Notes: a model not told the origin generated them from the sequence alone. A stretch of 59,794 nt of DNA from Muribaculum sp. (GCA_023667055.1 JAMPAV010000008.1:1-59794); one strand, 5' to 3'. Shown: positions 36,074 to 47,671, counted from the stretch's first letter. Numbers and translations are program-made.

Positions 36074-36571
36074 TTAAGAAAGTGCTTCACGCAAGCGTTT
36101 GCGAGTAAAGAAAATACGACTTTTGACGGTTCCGACAGGCAGATTCAGGTGCTCTGCTATTTCACTGTATTTGTAGCCTGCCACGTGCATGTTGAAAGGA
36201 ACACGGAAATCGGCATCAAAAGTTTTAAGAATATTGTTGATATCTTTCACTGCTATCGTATCTTCTGGAGATTCAAGCGCTGATTCCTGACATGAGTTAA
36301 TCTGATATAGATCCTCGGAAGTGTCAACCACCGTAGCCTGACGTACTGTTCTGCGGTAGTTGTTGATGAATATGTTACGCATTATGGTAAATACCCATCC
36401 CTTGAAGTTGGCATCTGAAGTGAATTTCTCTTCGTTGTCGAGTGCCTTCAAGGTGGTTTCCTGAAGAAGATCAGCGGCTGCCTCACGGTCGGAAGTGAGT
36501 TGATATGCAAAACTGAGAAGATTCGACTGAAGGTTCACGAGTTCACTGCGGAAAGAATTGATCGATGCCAT
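36074..36571 (-). CDS. ECF-type RNA polymerase sigma factor
   Basis: The 165-residue protein has sigma region 2 (DREAAADLLQETTLKALDNEEKF, with GWVFTIMRNIFINNYRR) and region 4 (FNMHVAGYKYSEIAEHLNLPVGTVKSRIFFTRKRLREAL), with no region 1 or 3, as in ECF sigma factors. It would direct transcription at a stress- or signal-specific promoter set. No anti-sigma gene is next to it; the next downstream gene is convergent. The 613-bp gap upstream is large and holds a candidate structured RNA. Confidence 0.92.
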   Translation of the reverse strand: MASINSFRSELVNLQSNLLSFAYQLTSDREAAADLLQETTLKALDNEEKFTSDANFKGWVFTIMRNIFINNYRRTVRQATVVDTSEDLYQINSCQESALESPEDTIAVKDINNILKTFDADFRVPFNMHVAGYKYSEIAEHLNLPVGTVKSRIFFTRKRLREALS

Positions 36572-36854
36572 AATATTTAAGTTTTTTGAAAGAAATCTGC
36601 TGTCGCAAATTAAATTTTTAGATTGATAATAGAATTAATAATTGTTGTTGTTTGTCTTTATAACGCGGTGCGTTTTTGAAATGTTTCGTATTTTTTTGCA
36701 ACAAAAGGGCAATATGTCTAAACAAAATTGCAACATTATTGTAATTAAGCACTTACGCCCTGTTAAATAATAAATACATTTGTGAAACAAAATGAAACTG
36801 TTATGCAACAATTATGAAATAATATATCCTATACAATTGATATTTCAATAGTTG

Positions 36855-36977
36855 CCTCAAGAAAAGACAATTCCAGGGCGGAGCCACATCCTTTTGCAAA
36901 TATTTTCTATTCGGTAAGCCCTTAAGGGGTTTGATAGGGATGGATGTTATGCGCCGCTCCGGAAATGTTCCTTTGGG
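36855..36977. ncRNA. Candidate rod-shaped structured RNA (6S-like layout)
   Basis: Nested complementary arms are visible, from the outside in: CCTCAAG (36855-36861) with CTTTGGG (36971-36977); GACAATTCC (36866-36874) with GGAAATGTT (36961-36969); GGAGC (36880-36884) with GCTCC (36956-36960); ACATCC (36886-36891) with GGATGT (36942-36947); CTAT (36907-36910) with ATAG; and a GCCCTTAAGGGG hairpin at the tip. An asymmetric bubble (36948-36955) sits in the middle. A long rod with a central bubble recalls 6S RNA. Strand and identity are not proven; a near-consensus box TACAATTG at 36833-36840 favours the plus strand. Confidence 0.35.
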
Positions 36978-37109
36978 TATATATAATCGTTATTTCTATC
37001 TTTCGACAATAAAACATCGCAGTATGGGTCTTTGTTCACCAATTATGGTCAAAATAGGAAATATTTGCACTTTCGTTTATTTTTACTCATTTTTTTGAGG
37101 AATTTTTAT

Positions 37110-37117
37110 TAATTTTG
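37110..37117 (+). promoter_or_regulatory. -7 box for the amidase cluster
   Basis: TAATTTTG followed by CG matches TAnnTTTG and lies 67 bases before the ATG at 37185. No clear -33. Confidence 0.45.
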
Positions 37118-37184
37118 CGTTTATTAATATAGTATTCCTATTGGAAACGCTATAGAACATGCCCTTAATTTAAAGTTAAGATAT

Positions 37185-37982
37185 ATGATACTTCGACGGT
37201 TTTTATCGTTGCTATATATATTTACAGTTACTATTGGCATTTCAGTTGCAGCTGATAAAGCTGGCGATGGAAATGACAAGATTGTTGTGGTCCTTGACCC
37301 CGGACATGGAGGCAAGGATTTCGGCGCGTCTGAAAATGGAGCCAAAGAAAAGGACATAAACCTTGCTGTGGCGAAAAAGGTCGCTGCCCTTGTTGAGAAA
37401 AATATCAAGGACGTTGAGATCGTCATGACACGCAATTCTGATAAATACCTCACTCTCCAGCAACGTGCCGACATTGCAAACAATGCCCATGGCAACCTTT
37501 TTATGTCGATACATGTCAATTCTGTTGATAAAAAAAACAAAAATCGTCGTAATGTCAAAGGTAGTTCGGTATATGTGTTGGGCCTTCATAGAGATCAAGA
37601 TAATATGAAGGTTGCAATGCGAGAAAACTCTGTGATTGAACTCGAGAGTGATTATAAAGAAAAATATTCGGGCTTTGATCCTTCCAAAGATGAAAGCTAC
37701 ATTATATTTGAGATGTCTCAGAAACGCAACCTTGGTGAGAGCATACGTGTTGCGGGCGATGCACAGAATGAACTTGTGGGAAATGCCGGCAGAGGAAACA
37801 GAGGTGTTCGTCAGGCCGGTTTCTGGGTGCTTTGGGCCACATCAATGCCCGCTGTACTCGTGGAACTGGATTTTATCTGTAATCCAGAATCTGTCAAGTT
37901 TATGACATCTGATAAAGGGGAAGACAAACTTGCCGAATCTCTTTATAATGCTATTAAGAAATTTGTAGAAAGACGCAGTTGA
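37185..37982 (+). CDS. N-acetylmuramoyl-L-alanine amidase (Amidase_3)
   Basis: The 265-residue zinc enzyme cuts the bond between muramic acid and the stem peptide. It has a signal peptide (RRFLSLLYIFTVTIGISVAA), then the zinc motifs: His in LDPGHGGKDFGASENGAKEK, the Glu-bearing middle region, the SIHVN strand, and a final Glu in AVLVELDFICNPE. There is no peptidoglycan-binding repeat, so it is the bare catalytic domain. It heads a cluster with an MCE protein, an M23 peptidase and a MerR regulator, and probably acts at the septum or wall turnover. Confidence 0.93.
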   Translation: MILRRFLSLLYIFTVTIGISVAADKAGDGNDKIVVVLDPGHGGKDFGASENGAKEKDINLAVAKKVAALVEKNIKDVEIVMTRNSDKYLTLQQRADIANNAHGNLFMSIHVNSVDKKNKNRRNVKGSSVYVLGLHRDQDNMKVAMRENSVIELESDYKEKYSGFDPSKDESYIIFEMSQKRNLGESIRVAGDAQNELVGNAGRGNRGVRQAGFWVLWATSMPAVLVELDFICNPESVKFMTSDKGEDKLAESLYNAIKKFVERRS

Positions 37983-38041
37983 TTGTTATATATATGATGG
38001 AATAATGGTTATTTTTAATACATAATTTACCTGAATAAAGT

Positions 38042-38944
38042 ATGAAAAAGATATTTACTAAAGAGTTCGCCATCGGACTTTCTGTAATTTTTGCAATTCT
38101 TATATTGGTGTTTGGTATTGATTATCTCAAAGGTATCAACCTTTTCCGCCCTACTCATTATTATCTTGCTTATTATGACAATGTTGACGAATTAAGTATC
38201 TCTTCACCTGTCTTGATTAATGGATACAAGGTAGGTCAGGTGCGCGAGATTAATTTCAACTATAAGCGTCCCGGTAAAATAGAAGTGGTGCTTGCTCTCG
38301 ACAAGGATCTCGAACTTCCGGAAGGTTCAAGGGCTGATATTGGCACAACCCTGTTAAGTGGAGCAAGAATTGAACTCACTGTTGGTAATAGTTCTAAGAT
38401 GATTCCAATTGGCAGCGAACTTCCGACAGGCTCAAAAGCCGGTCTGATGACTGCCGTACAAGATGGTCTTATGCCGGCTGTCACATCCATCCTTCCTAAA
38501 GTTGATTCGCTTCTCTACAATTTGAATCAGATTGCCGGAAATCCGGCCATTGGTAAATCAATCAACCGTCTTGACGGAATAACGGAGGATTTACTCGCTA
38601 CCACAAATGGCCTTAACTCTACCTTCAGCAAACAGGTGCCGGCCATTGCCACTAATGCAGCCAGAGCCACACAGGGGCTTGATTCAATTGTCAATAATCT
38701 GGGTGTCTTGTCTTATCAATTGAAAAACCTTCCTCTTGATGCCACAGTCAGCAATGTTAACCAACTGACAGCAAACCTATCCACTTTCTCAAAACAACTT
38801 ACCGATAAGAATTCCACCCTTGGAATGTTGACCTCTGATCCGGAACTTTATAACAGACTCAACCAAGTCTCTGCAGATATTGATTCACTAATTGTCGATA
38901 TAAAGAAAAATCCCAAAAGATATATAAGTATAAAACTGCTATAG
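38042..38944 (+). CDS. MCE/MlaD-family lipid-transport protein
   Basis: The 300-residue protein has one N-terminal membrane helix (EFAIGLSVIFAILILVFGIDYL). One MCE domain follows (about 35-120: YYDNVDELSISSPVLINGYKVGQV, then GSRADIGTTLLSGARIEL) and then a long helical tail. MlaD proteins form rings that ferry phospholipids between the two membranes. No MlaE permease or MlaF ATPase is next to it, as is common in Bacteroidetes where they are encoded separately. It follows the amidase by 59 bp. Confidence 0.9.
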   Translation: MKKIFTKEFAIGLSVIFAILILVFGIDYLKGINLFRPTHYYLAYYDNVDELSISSPVLINGYKVGQVREINFNYKRPGKIEVVLALDKDLELPEGSRADIGTTLLSGARIELTVGNSSKMIPIGSELPTGSKAGLMTAVQDGLMPAVTSILPKVDSLLYNLNQIAGNPAIGKSINRLDGITEDLLATTNGLNSTFSKQVPAIATNAARATQGLDSIVNNLGVLSYQLKNLPLDATVSNVNQLTANLSTFSKQLTDKNSTLGMLTSDPELYNRLNQVSADIDSLIVDIKKNPKRYISIKLL

Positions 38945-38948
38945 GGCG

Positions 38949-39914
38949 GTGAAACAGGTATTTTATAAATATAACCCCGACACTGACAACTTCGAACGCT
39001 ATTATCCTACTCTTAAATCAAGAATGTTTTCGTTAGGACGCTATCTTGCTGTAGGATTAGTGTTCGGATTTGGTTTCTATCTGCTATTCTTCTTTGTTAT
39101 GGATTTTTCCAATGAACGAAGACTGCGAAAGGAAAACAGCGAATTGAAGTATAAATTTGCCGTTCTCGAAAAACGTCTTGACAATTCTATAAAGGTGATG
39201 GAAGATATTCGCAATCGTGATGATAATTTCTATAGAGTGATGATGCAGATGGATCCTCTTGGCACAAACCAACGTTTTTCGGGGGTTGAGAATGAAACGA
39301 AATATGGCAGCAGTGGAAAATTTAGCGATTCCGAACTCTTGAATCGAATGAATACTTCCATCGACCTTCTGGAACATCAGATTTATTCACAGTCGGTATC
39401 TTTTGATCAACTGAAGCAGGCTGCTGGCGAACAGAAGGATAAAATTTCGCGAATCCCGTCAGTGCTTCCTATACATAGAAATGATTTCACTATGTCTTCA
39501 GGCTATGGATATCGTCGAGACCCCATATATGGAACTCCAAAATTTCATGAGGGACTTGATTTTGCAGCTGCCACGGGAACTCCGGTGTTTGCCACCGGTG
39601 ATGCTGATGTTGAAGTGGCTGAGAGAAAACCGGGATTTGGCAATTGCATTGATTTGAACCATGGCTATAATTACAAAACCAGATATGCCCATCTGAGCCA
39701 GATACTGGTAAAACCCGGGCAGAAAGTGAAGCGAGGTGAATTAATCGGTAAAGTTGGAAGTACTGGCAAATCCACCGGTAGCCACCTTCATTATGAGGTT
39801 CTGTTTAAAGGTGAACCTCAGAATCCGGTAAACTATTATTTCATGGATCTGTCGCCTCAAGAATATGCCGATATGATTCAATTGGCTGAAAATTCCGGTC
39901 ATGTTATGGACTGA
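38949..39914 (+). CDS. M23-family (LytM-type) peptidoglycan endopeptidase
   Basis: The 321-residue protein starts with GTG at 38949, just after an AGGGCG-like site. A membrane helix (YLAVGLVFGFGFYLLFFFV) is followed by a coiled coil (about 60-100: ERRLRKENSELKYKFAVLEKRLD), then the M23 domain (about 180-300). The zinc-site motifs are FHEGLDF and GSHLHYEV, with YAHLS between them. It cuts cross-links in peptidoglycan, or activates an amidase if the site is not used; here all ligands are present. The amidase-MCE-M23 order suggests a shared envelope role. Confidence 0.93.
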   Translation: MKQVFYKYNPDTDNFERYYPTLKSRMFSLGRYLAVGLVFGFGFYLLFFFVMDFSNERRLRKENSELKYKFAVLEKRLDNSIKVMEDIRNRDDNFYRVMMQMDPLGTNQRFSGVENETKYGSSGKFSDSELLNRMNTSIDLLEHQIYSQSVSFDQLKQAAGEQKDKISRIPSVLPIHRNDFTMSSGYGYRRDPIYGTPKFHEGLDFAAATGTPVFATGDADVEVAERKPGFGNCIDLNHGYNYKTRYAHLSQILVKPGQKVKRGELIGKVGSTGKSTGSHLHYEVLFKGEPQNPVNYYFMDLSPQEYADMIQLAENSGHVMD

Positions 39915-39926
39915 TTACTGTTTGCT

Positions 39927-40265
39927 ATGCAAGAGTTTGATAAGAAATACTATAAGATAAAAGATGTGGCGGAATTTATAGGTGTACCCGAAACGACTGT
40001 TCGTTTCTGGGAAAAAGAATTTCCTGAGATTAATCCCAAGAGGGCCTCACGTGGTATAAGATACTATTCCCCGTCCGATATAGAGACATTGCGAATCATA
40101 CACTTTCTTCTGAAAGTAAGAGGTCTGAGAATTGATGCAGCCAAACATCAGATGCACATCAATCGCAAAAATATTTCTAACAGACTTAAGGTAATAGATG
40201 AACTCATGGATATCAGGCATGAGATAGATATTATGCTCAATACTCTTGATAAACGTAAGATGTGA
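39927..40265 (+). CDS. MerR-family transcription regulator
   Basis: The 112-residue protein has a winged helix-turn-helix (KIKDVAEFIGVPETTVRFWEKEFPEINPKRASRGIRYYSPSDIETL) and then a helix that would dimerise (KVIDELMDIRHEIDIMLNTLDK). The usual C-terminal effector-binding domain is missing, so it is a short MerR of a type common in Bacteroidetes. It is 12 bp from the M23 gene, in the same operon. Targets are unknown. Confidence 0.9.
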   Translation: MQEFDKKYYKIKDVAEFIGVPETTVRFWEKEFPEINPKRASRGIRYYSPSDIETLRIIHFLLKVRGLRIDAAKHQMHINRKNISNRLKVIDELMDIRHEIDIMLNTLDKRKM

Positions 40266-40268
40266 ATA

Positions 40269-40298
40269 ATAAAAGGAAGCCTGATGGCTTCCTTTTAT
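40269..40298. terminator. Bidirectional terminator hairpin between merR and the DUF4861 gene
   Basis: ATAAAAGGAAGCC, loop TGAT, GGCTTCCTTTTAT: 13 paired bases between two convergent genes, with A and T runs on the two sides, so it works in both directions. Confidence 0.9.
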
Positions 40299-40310
40299 AT
40301 TGAAACAGTC

Positions 40311-41528
40311 TTATTGTTGAGATATTATCTGCGATGGATATGGGGCAAGCACTTGTCGCGACCATTGCTCAAGTTTCTTACGCCATTCCGCCAGACCGGC
40401 AGGTGCCTTCTTTTCCATTGCCGATATGAAATTGACATGGTAGGTGATTTTTCCTTCGGCATCCGGTCTCACTTCCACAAGATAGTTCAGGTCATCCTCC
40501 CTGCTGCGTACAAGATTGCTTGGATCCACCTGTATGCCAATTCCGAGGGTTTCGGTCAATTCTGGATAAGCCTTTTCCGGGATATTGGTGCCCCAGCTGC
40601 CTGCGAGCCCGTTTTCACCGATGAAGCCTTCGCCTCCATCATCGCCTATTTTTTGCACACCTGTGCAATACACCTGATCAGCCCCTTCTCCTTTAAGGAA
40701 AATCTCAGCCGTAAAATAGGGATTCAATCCATATTGGGTATAGCGCTGAAGCATATCCACTTTCTTGCCATTGATTACCCATCCGTCATCCTGCACTTCT
40801 ATAATGGAGCGAATCGGGCCGGACGCTATGATTCGCTGTGTGCGCCTTGCCACTGTGTCAATGGTTGCAGGCTGACCATTGGTCAGACCTCTGAACGAAC
40901 CGGCGGCTACAGATTTGCCTGCCCACAGTATATCCCTTCCAAATCCCTGGGCATATTGCTCAGGGGTCGTGTAAAATCCTGTTGTCTCAAGTTCAAGCTG
41001 TCGAGCTTTTTTACCATATAGGTCTATACTCTGGCGGTTATCAACATATATACGCCACGCATTGAGCATGCTTTCCATCACAGCGCCATGGCCATAAATG
41101 GTATTGTATATGATTGAGTTGTTGGAGTCGCCCGGATATGAAATTGCATCTATCTCAGGATATTTCTTTTTCTCATCCCTGAGTTTAAGATATGCACGCG
41201 ACTTCTGCTCGAAAGTTTGCGGTCCTATGGTGTCGTTGAGTGTAATCTTTATGTGTTTTGTATATCCGGGATCTATATTTAGAAGAAACACAAGTTCATC
41301 TGCCACTCCATCTTGATTCAGGTCGTCCAACTGGAATGGAATGTCGTGGGATCCATATACATTTGCAGTCTTCACATCACCATATTCGGCCAATGGAATC
41401 ACTACCGGCACACCAACCACTCTTTCATCAAGAGGGTTGGTGAAGTCAAGCTGAAATTTTACCGGCTTTGATGCATTGGCCGTAAGAGCCAATGCGGCTG
41501 AAAGTATTATCGCAGAGTTTAATTTCAT
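40311..41528 (-). CDS. DUF4861-family secreted protein
   Basis: The 405-residue protein has a signal peptide (LNSAIILSAALALTANA) and a beta-rich body with motifs typical of DUF4861 (VYGSHDIPFQLDDLNQDGVADELVFLLN, then NTIYGHGAVMES and DGWVINGKKVDMLQRYT). Members are found near glycan-degrading genes and are thought to act on sugars or bind them; no activity is known. It lies 22 bp after galE on the same strand, so it may be in the holB-NTase-galE unit. Confidence 0.8.
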   Translation of the reverse strand: MKLNSAIILSAALALTANASKPVKFQLDFTNPLDERVVGVPVVIPLAEYGDVKTANVYGSHDIPFQLDDLNQDGVADELVFLLNIDPGYTKHIKITLNDTIGPQTFEQKSRAYLKLRDEKKKYPEIDAISYPGDSNNSIIYNTIYGHGAVMESMLNAWRIYVDNRQSIDLYGKKARQLELETTGFYTTPEQYAQGFGRDILWAGKSVAAGSFRGLTNGQPATIDTVARRTQRIIASGPIRSIIEVQDDGWVINGKKVDMLQRYTQYGLNPYFTAEIFLKGEGADQVYCTGVQKIGDDGGEGFIGENGLAGSWGTNIPEKAYPELTETLGIGIQVDPSNLVRSREDDLNYLVEVRPDAEGKITYHVNFISAMEKKAPAGLAEWRKKLEQWSRQVLAPYPSQIISQQ

Positions 41529-41550
41529 GATTATAAGATTATAATTCTAT

Positions 41551-42570
41551 TTATTTCAGCGAGCATTGCCAGCGCCAGGCATTGGCAAGTGTCTCGCTTA
41601 CAGGGGTGTCAGCCTTCCATCCAAGCACATTGTTGGCTTTGTCAGGTATTGCCCATATCTGTTCGATATCGCCTTCGCGACGCTGACCGATTTTGTGTGG
41701 CACGGGCACCCCTGTCGCCTTCTCAAAATCATGTATCAGTTCAAGCACAGATACCCCGCGACCAGTGCCGAGGTTGAAGATTTCAATGCTGTCCGTATCT
41801 TCGCCCTCGAGCATCCTGCGCATGGCCACCACATGTGCCTTGGCAAGGTCCACCACATCTATGTAGTCTCTTATGCAGCTTCCGTCGGGCGTATTGTAGT
41901 CATCACCAAACACTGTCAATTCCTTACGGATGCCGGCTGCCGCCTGAGTGAGATACGGCACGAGATTCTGTGGCACACCAAGCGGTAGTTCTCCAATCTT
42001 TGCGCTTGGATGCGCACCGATTGGATTGAAATAACGCAGGATGATGCTCTTGATAGGTGCCCCACTGTGCACATAGTCTGTGATGATTTCCTCTGATATC
42101 TGCTTCGTGTTGCCGTATGGTGACGTTGCCGGCTTTATCGGTGCTGACTCGTCAATCGGATTCACATCCGGCTCGCCATATACGGTGCAGCTGCTTGAGA
42201 ATACTATTCCCTTCACTCCATATTCCGGCATACACTCAAGAAGATTAATGAGCGTGTTCAGATTGTTGCGATAATAAAGGAGCGGCTTCTGCACACTTTC
42301 TCCCACAGCCTTGGAAGCGGCGAAGTTGATGATACCTTTGATGTCAGGATTTTCTTCAAAAAGTTTGCGAAGTGTCTTAATATCCGTGCAGTCGCCTTCC
42401 ACGAATACCGGAGCCACCCCGGTTATTGCCTCAATACCCTTCAATACATCTTTGTTGGAGTTAGACAGATTGTCGATTATCACAACCTCATATCCCGCCT
42501 GCTGCAGTTCCACCACAGTGTGGCTACCTATATAACCGGTGCCCCCGGTCACCAATATCTTTGTTGCCAT
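41551..42570 (-). CDS. galE: UDP-glucose 4-epimerase
   Basis: The 339-residue SDR enzyme interconverts UDP-glucose and UDP-galactose with NAD. It has the NAD loop GGTGYIGSHTVVEL at the start, a SSSCTVYGEP region, the catalytic YGNTK, and RYFNPIGAH. Length is normal. It is 11 bp after the nucleotidyltransferase gene, which would supply the UDP-sugar, so the two form a small UDP-sugar module. Confidence 0.95.
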   Translation of the reverse strand: MATKILVTGGTGYIGSHTVVELQQAGYEVVIIDNLSNSNKDVLKGIEAITGVAPVFVEGDCTDIKTLRKLFEENPDIKGIINFAASKAVGESVQKPLLYYRNNLNTLINLLECMPEYGVKGIVFSSSCTVYGEPDVNPIDESAPIKPATSPYGNTKQISEEIITDYVHSGAPIKSIILRYFNPIGAHPSAKIGELPLGVPQNLVPYLTQAAAGIRKELTVFGDDYNTPDGSCIRDYIDVVDLAKAHVVAMRRMLEGEDTDSIEIFNLGTGRGVSVLELIHDFEKATGVPVPHKIGQRREGDIEQIWAIPDKANNVLGWKADTPVSETLANAWRWQCSLK

Positions 42571-42581
42571 TTATTCAAGAT

Positions 42582-43481
42582 TTAAAAGAGTGGACTGGGA
42601 TACACACCTGCATCCACAAGCGATTTAAACTGATTTACTGTGGCTTCGCGGTCGGCTGCAAAAGTTACACCAAACCATTTTGAAGGTGTCTGCACCACTT
42701 TAAGGGTAGCTTCGCCATTCTGAATCAAATCATTGACAACTGTCGGGATATAAAACTCCGACTTCAGTTCTTGTCCATGCTCCTGTAGGAATTTTACAAA
42801 TGCCTTTTCGCTATATCCGAAATAATCGGGTGTGAAGCCCCACATGTTCATGCTCACACTGCTACCGGCAGGAAATGGCTTTTCCTCTCCGCCTTCTACA
42901 AAGACAAGCCCTTCACCCTTACGCTGTATCTCGTGGCATTCCTTGACACCAGTCAGATAACCGTTCTCATCCACCTGACATAGACCACGGCTTACACCTC
43001 CATTTTCGCTCAAAGTGTTTTCAATCTTGAATCCTATCATGCAGTATTCACCTGTTTTCCCCCCAAGATCTTTCAGAGTCTCAAATGCAAGTTGGAAACT
43101 CTCCGGTCCGTAATAGTCATCTGCATTTATAACCACAAACGGCTCTTTTATGACATCCTTCGCCATAAGTACGGCATGGTTGGTACCCCACGGTTTGGTG
43201 CGGCCCTCCGGCACAGTGAATCCCTCCGGCAGATTGTTGATATCCTGAAATACCACTTCCACGGGCACATGTCCTTCATATTTGGATATCACCTTGTCGC
43301 GGAAGTCCTGCTCGAAGTCATGGCGTATTACGAAAACCACTTTGCCGAATCCGGCACGCAATGCATCATGTACGCTATAGTCCATGATTGTTTCTCCTGA
43401 AGGTCCAAGCGTGTCAAGTTGTTTGAGACCTCCGTATCGGCTGCCCATTCCGGCGGCCAAGATGAATAGTGTTGGTTTCAT
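42582..43481 (-). CDS. Sugar-1-phosphate nucleotidyltransferase-like protein
   Basis: The 299-residue protein has the nucleotidyltransferase signature LFILAAGMGSRYGGLKQLDTLGPSGETIMDY at the start and a metal-binding site near VINADDYYG. It resembles UTP-glucose-1-phosphate uridylyltransferases, but the sugar and nucleotide are not certain. It precedes galE, which uses UDP-glucose, so making UDP-glucose is the best guess. It lies 34 bp after holB. Confidence 0.85.
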   Translation of the reverse strand: MKPTLFILAAGMGSRYGGLKQLDTLGPSGETIMDYSVHDALRAGFGKVVFVIRHDFEQDFRDKVISKYEGHVPVEVVFQDINNLPEGFTVPEGRTKPWGTNHAVLMAKDVIKEPFVVINADDYYGPESFQLAFETLKDLGGKTGEYCMIGFKIENTLSENGGVSRGLCQVDENGYLTGVKECHEIQRKGEGLVFVEGGEEKPFPAGSSVSMNMWGFTPDYFGYSEKAFVKFLQEHGQELKSEFYIPTVVNDLIQNGEATLKVVQTPSKWFGVTFAADREATVNQFKSLVDAGVYPSPLF

Positions 43482-43515
43482 TGGTTATAATTTTTGGTTT
43501 AATTATTAAGTTTTT

Positions 43516-44631
43516 TTATTTACGTAATAAAATCATAAGTCTGAGCAAGAAGTCAAACATCACAAGGCGCGCATTTGCATTGCGCAATATATCCGAGAGA
43601 GCCCGCTCTGTCTCAGCCATTATGCGCTCGACATTTCTATTGTTGATGAAAGGTGAGAACTTTGTATTGAAATTTGCTTCGGCCGGCGTCATGACATTTA
43701 AATCAGGCTGATGCAGATTATAGATGAAACTCTCCCTCGTCAGTCGGGCACAATATGCAAGATATCGGCCGTTTTTTTCTCTCCCTAACGATGCTATCGC
43801 TTCCCCAAACATTCTCAGCGATGCCACATTGCGAGCGTATGCAAGACGCATCATCTGCATAAAATAGCCGGAAAATTCTTTTATTTCTCCCCCTTCGCCG
43901 GTCATGTCGATTGCTTTCAGCATATTGCCCTCCGAAAGGCGTGCCACTTCTATCGCATCAGGCACCGGAATCCCTGATGATGTCAACGCTGTTGTGATTT
44001 CCGTCTCGGTCAGCGGTTTAAGATTGAAACGCTGTGTGCGTGAGAATATTGTTGGCAAAAGTTTGTCGGGCTCGTCACTCACAAGAATGAACAAAGTATC
44101 GGGAAAAGGCTCTTCAAGAAGCTTAAGCAATGCATTGGCACAAGCTGTCTGCATTCTTTCCGGAAGCCAGATTATATAGGTCTTGAAGCGATAGGCAAAG
44201 GAGGATAGGGCTGCCGTACGGGAGATTTCATCTGCATCGCTCCTGTAGATCACAGGCACTGTGTTGCCGGCATCTATAGCCCTCGCCCATCCCTCCTTGG
44301 GCATATATGAGTTGGCATCTATGAAATCATTCCATTGCTCCATGAATGTCTCTGTAGATTTAGATGTGGCTCCCGTGCGGGGAAACACATAATGCACATC
44401 CGGATTATTGTGATGCGCGTTTTGGATACAGGCCGGACACTTGCCGCAGCTGTCACCCTGAGGAGTCCGGTTCTGGCAGTAGATATAACTTGTCAATGCC
44501 CTCGCCACTCGCATTTTGCCTATACCTTCCGCCCCACCTATCAGAATAGCGTGCGGTATGCGGTCGGCATCCACAAGATCTCGCAACGAATTGATGATAT
44601 CCTTATGTCCGGTTATATCAGAGAATTTCAT
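43516..44631 (-). CDS. holB: DNA polymerase III delta' subunit
   Basis: The 371-residue clamp-loader protein has an AAA+ domain with GGAEGIGKMRVARAL (Walker A region), a zinc-knuckle-like set CQNRTPQGDSCGKCPAC, and the sensor region LLKLLEEPFPDTLFILVSDEPDKLLPTIFSRTQRF. It loads the sliding clamp. A TTTG-N19-TAAATTTG promoter lies at 44685-44715. The downstream sugar-nucleotide genes may be read from the same promoter. Confidence 0.93.
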   Translation of the reverse strand: MKFSDITGHKDIINSLRDLVDADRIPHAILIGGAEGIGKMRVARALTSYIYCQNRTPQGDSCGKCPACIQNAHHNNPDVHYVFPRTGATSKSTETFMEQWNDFIDANSYMPKEGWARAIDAGNTVPVIYRSDADEISRTAALSSFAYRFKTYIIWLPERMQTACANALLKLLEEPFPDTLFILVSDEPDKLLPTIFSRTQRFNLKPLTETEITTALTSSGIPVPDAIEVARLSEGNMLKAIDMTGEGGEIKEFSGYFMQMMRLAYARNVASLRMFGEAIASLGREKNGRYLAYCARLTRESFIYNLHQPDLNVMTPAEANFNTKFSPFINNRNVERIMAETERALSDILRNANARLVMFDFLLRLMILLRK

Positions 44632-44684
44632 ATCAATTTTTGTTCATATCGGCTTTCGCATTTGAAACCCGATGTACTCAAATG

Positions 44685-44715
44685 CAAATTTACAAAAAAA
44701 TAAGGAAACACCAAA
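44685..44715 (-). promoter_or_regulatory. Full promoter for holB
   Basis: On the minus strand, TTTG (44712-44715), 19 bases, TAAATTTG (44685-44692), about 50 bases before the ATG at 44631. Confidence 0.7.
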
Positions 44716-44893
44716 TTATTTTAGTAAGTTTCCATAAAGTTTCTACCTTTTGATATATATATGTCCAACTACAACAATCAGGCATCCGGGTTCATGCGGA
44801 TGTGATGTCTGAATTAGACCTGTTGTCATACAACTGAAAAGGCTTAATATTTGTTTTCTTTTTATAAAATATCAACTTAAAAAATATGTTACT

Positions 44894-45415
44894 ATGAAAA
44901 GCAAGAATTTGACGTATAGCGGTATTATCACCTTGATATTGGGTATATTACTGATTTTTATGAAAGGGGCGGCCATTTCTGCAGTGGTTATGGTGATGGG
45001 TGTGTTCTTTCTCGTGGCAGCAGTGCTTAACGTATATTTTGCATTCAAAAAGTATTCAAGTCCATACGTTGCGATACTTACCGCCATCGGATCAATGGCA
45101 CTTGGACTGTGGCTTTTGTTTGATCCCGAAGGATTCACATCCATACTTGTGTATGTTTTTGCCGGGCTCATGATTTTGGCGGGTCTATACCACATTTGTA
45201 TGCTTGCCTTTGGCTTTAAGGATGCAAAATTTCCATTTGCATTCTACATACTGCCTATTCTCCTCGTGATAGGAGGAGCTGTCATTATCATAATAGGCAG
45301 TGAACGTATGATCAACATGATAGTGCTTCTCACCGGCATCGCACTCATCGTATATGCCGTATGCAATTTTCTTGAGGCTGCGGGAGAAAGCTCATATAAG
45401 AAAATTCCACAGTGA
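44894..45415 (+). CDS. DUF308 (HdeD-like) membrane protein
   Basis: The 173-residue protein has six membrane segments in the HdeD pattern (GIITLILGILLIFMKGAAISAVV, then FFLVAAVLNVYFAF, and so on), ending in a short polar tail. HdeD is tied to acid resistance in enterobacteria, but here no role is known. The gap upstream holds a small CATCCG/CGGATG hairpin (about 44788-44807). A very long hairpin follows the gene. Confidence 0.85.
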   Translation: MKSKNLTYSGIITLILGILLIFMKGAAISAVVMVMGVFFLVAAVLNVYFAFKKYSSPYVAILTAIGSMALGLWLLFDPEGFTSILVYVFAGLMILAGLYHICMLAFGFKDAKFPFAFYILPILLVIGGAVIIIIGSERMINMIVLLTGIALIVYAVCNFLEAAGESSYKKIPQ

Positions 45416-45422
45416 TGCCATC

Positions 45423-45474
45423 CGTGACCAAAGCAAAGAGGCGGCCAAAAGGCCGCCTCTTTGCTTTGGTCACG
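45423..45474. terminator. 24-bp perfect hairpin between convergent genes
   Basis: Arms 45423-45446 and 45451-45474 are exact reverse complements, with loop AAAA. The stem includes GGCGGCC and CAAAGCAAAGAG. It lies between the DUF308 gene and the GH97 gene, which converge, so it can end transcripts from both sides. T-runs are weak; the stem is unusually long. Confidence 0.85.
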
Positions 45475-45487
45475 ATTGCAATTTCAT

Positions 45488-47671
<2,184 letters not shown>

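Larger units (their letters stand above)
36572..37184. other. Gene-free 613-bp region
   Basis: I see no open frame with gene-like features on either strand. It is AT-rich except for 36855-36977, which holds a rod-like inverted arrangement listed separately. Possible -7 boxes on the plus strand are TACATTTG at 36775-36782 and TAATTTTG at 37110-37117, the second upstream of the amidase gene. Confidence 0.6.
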
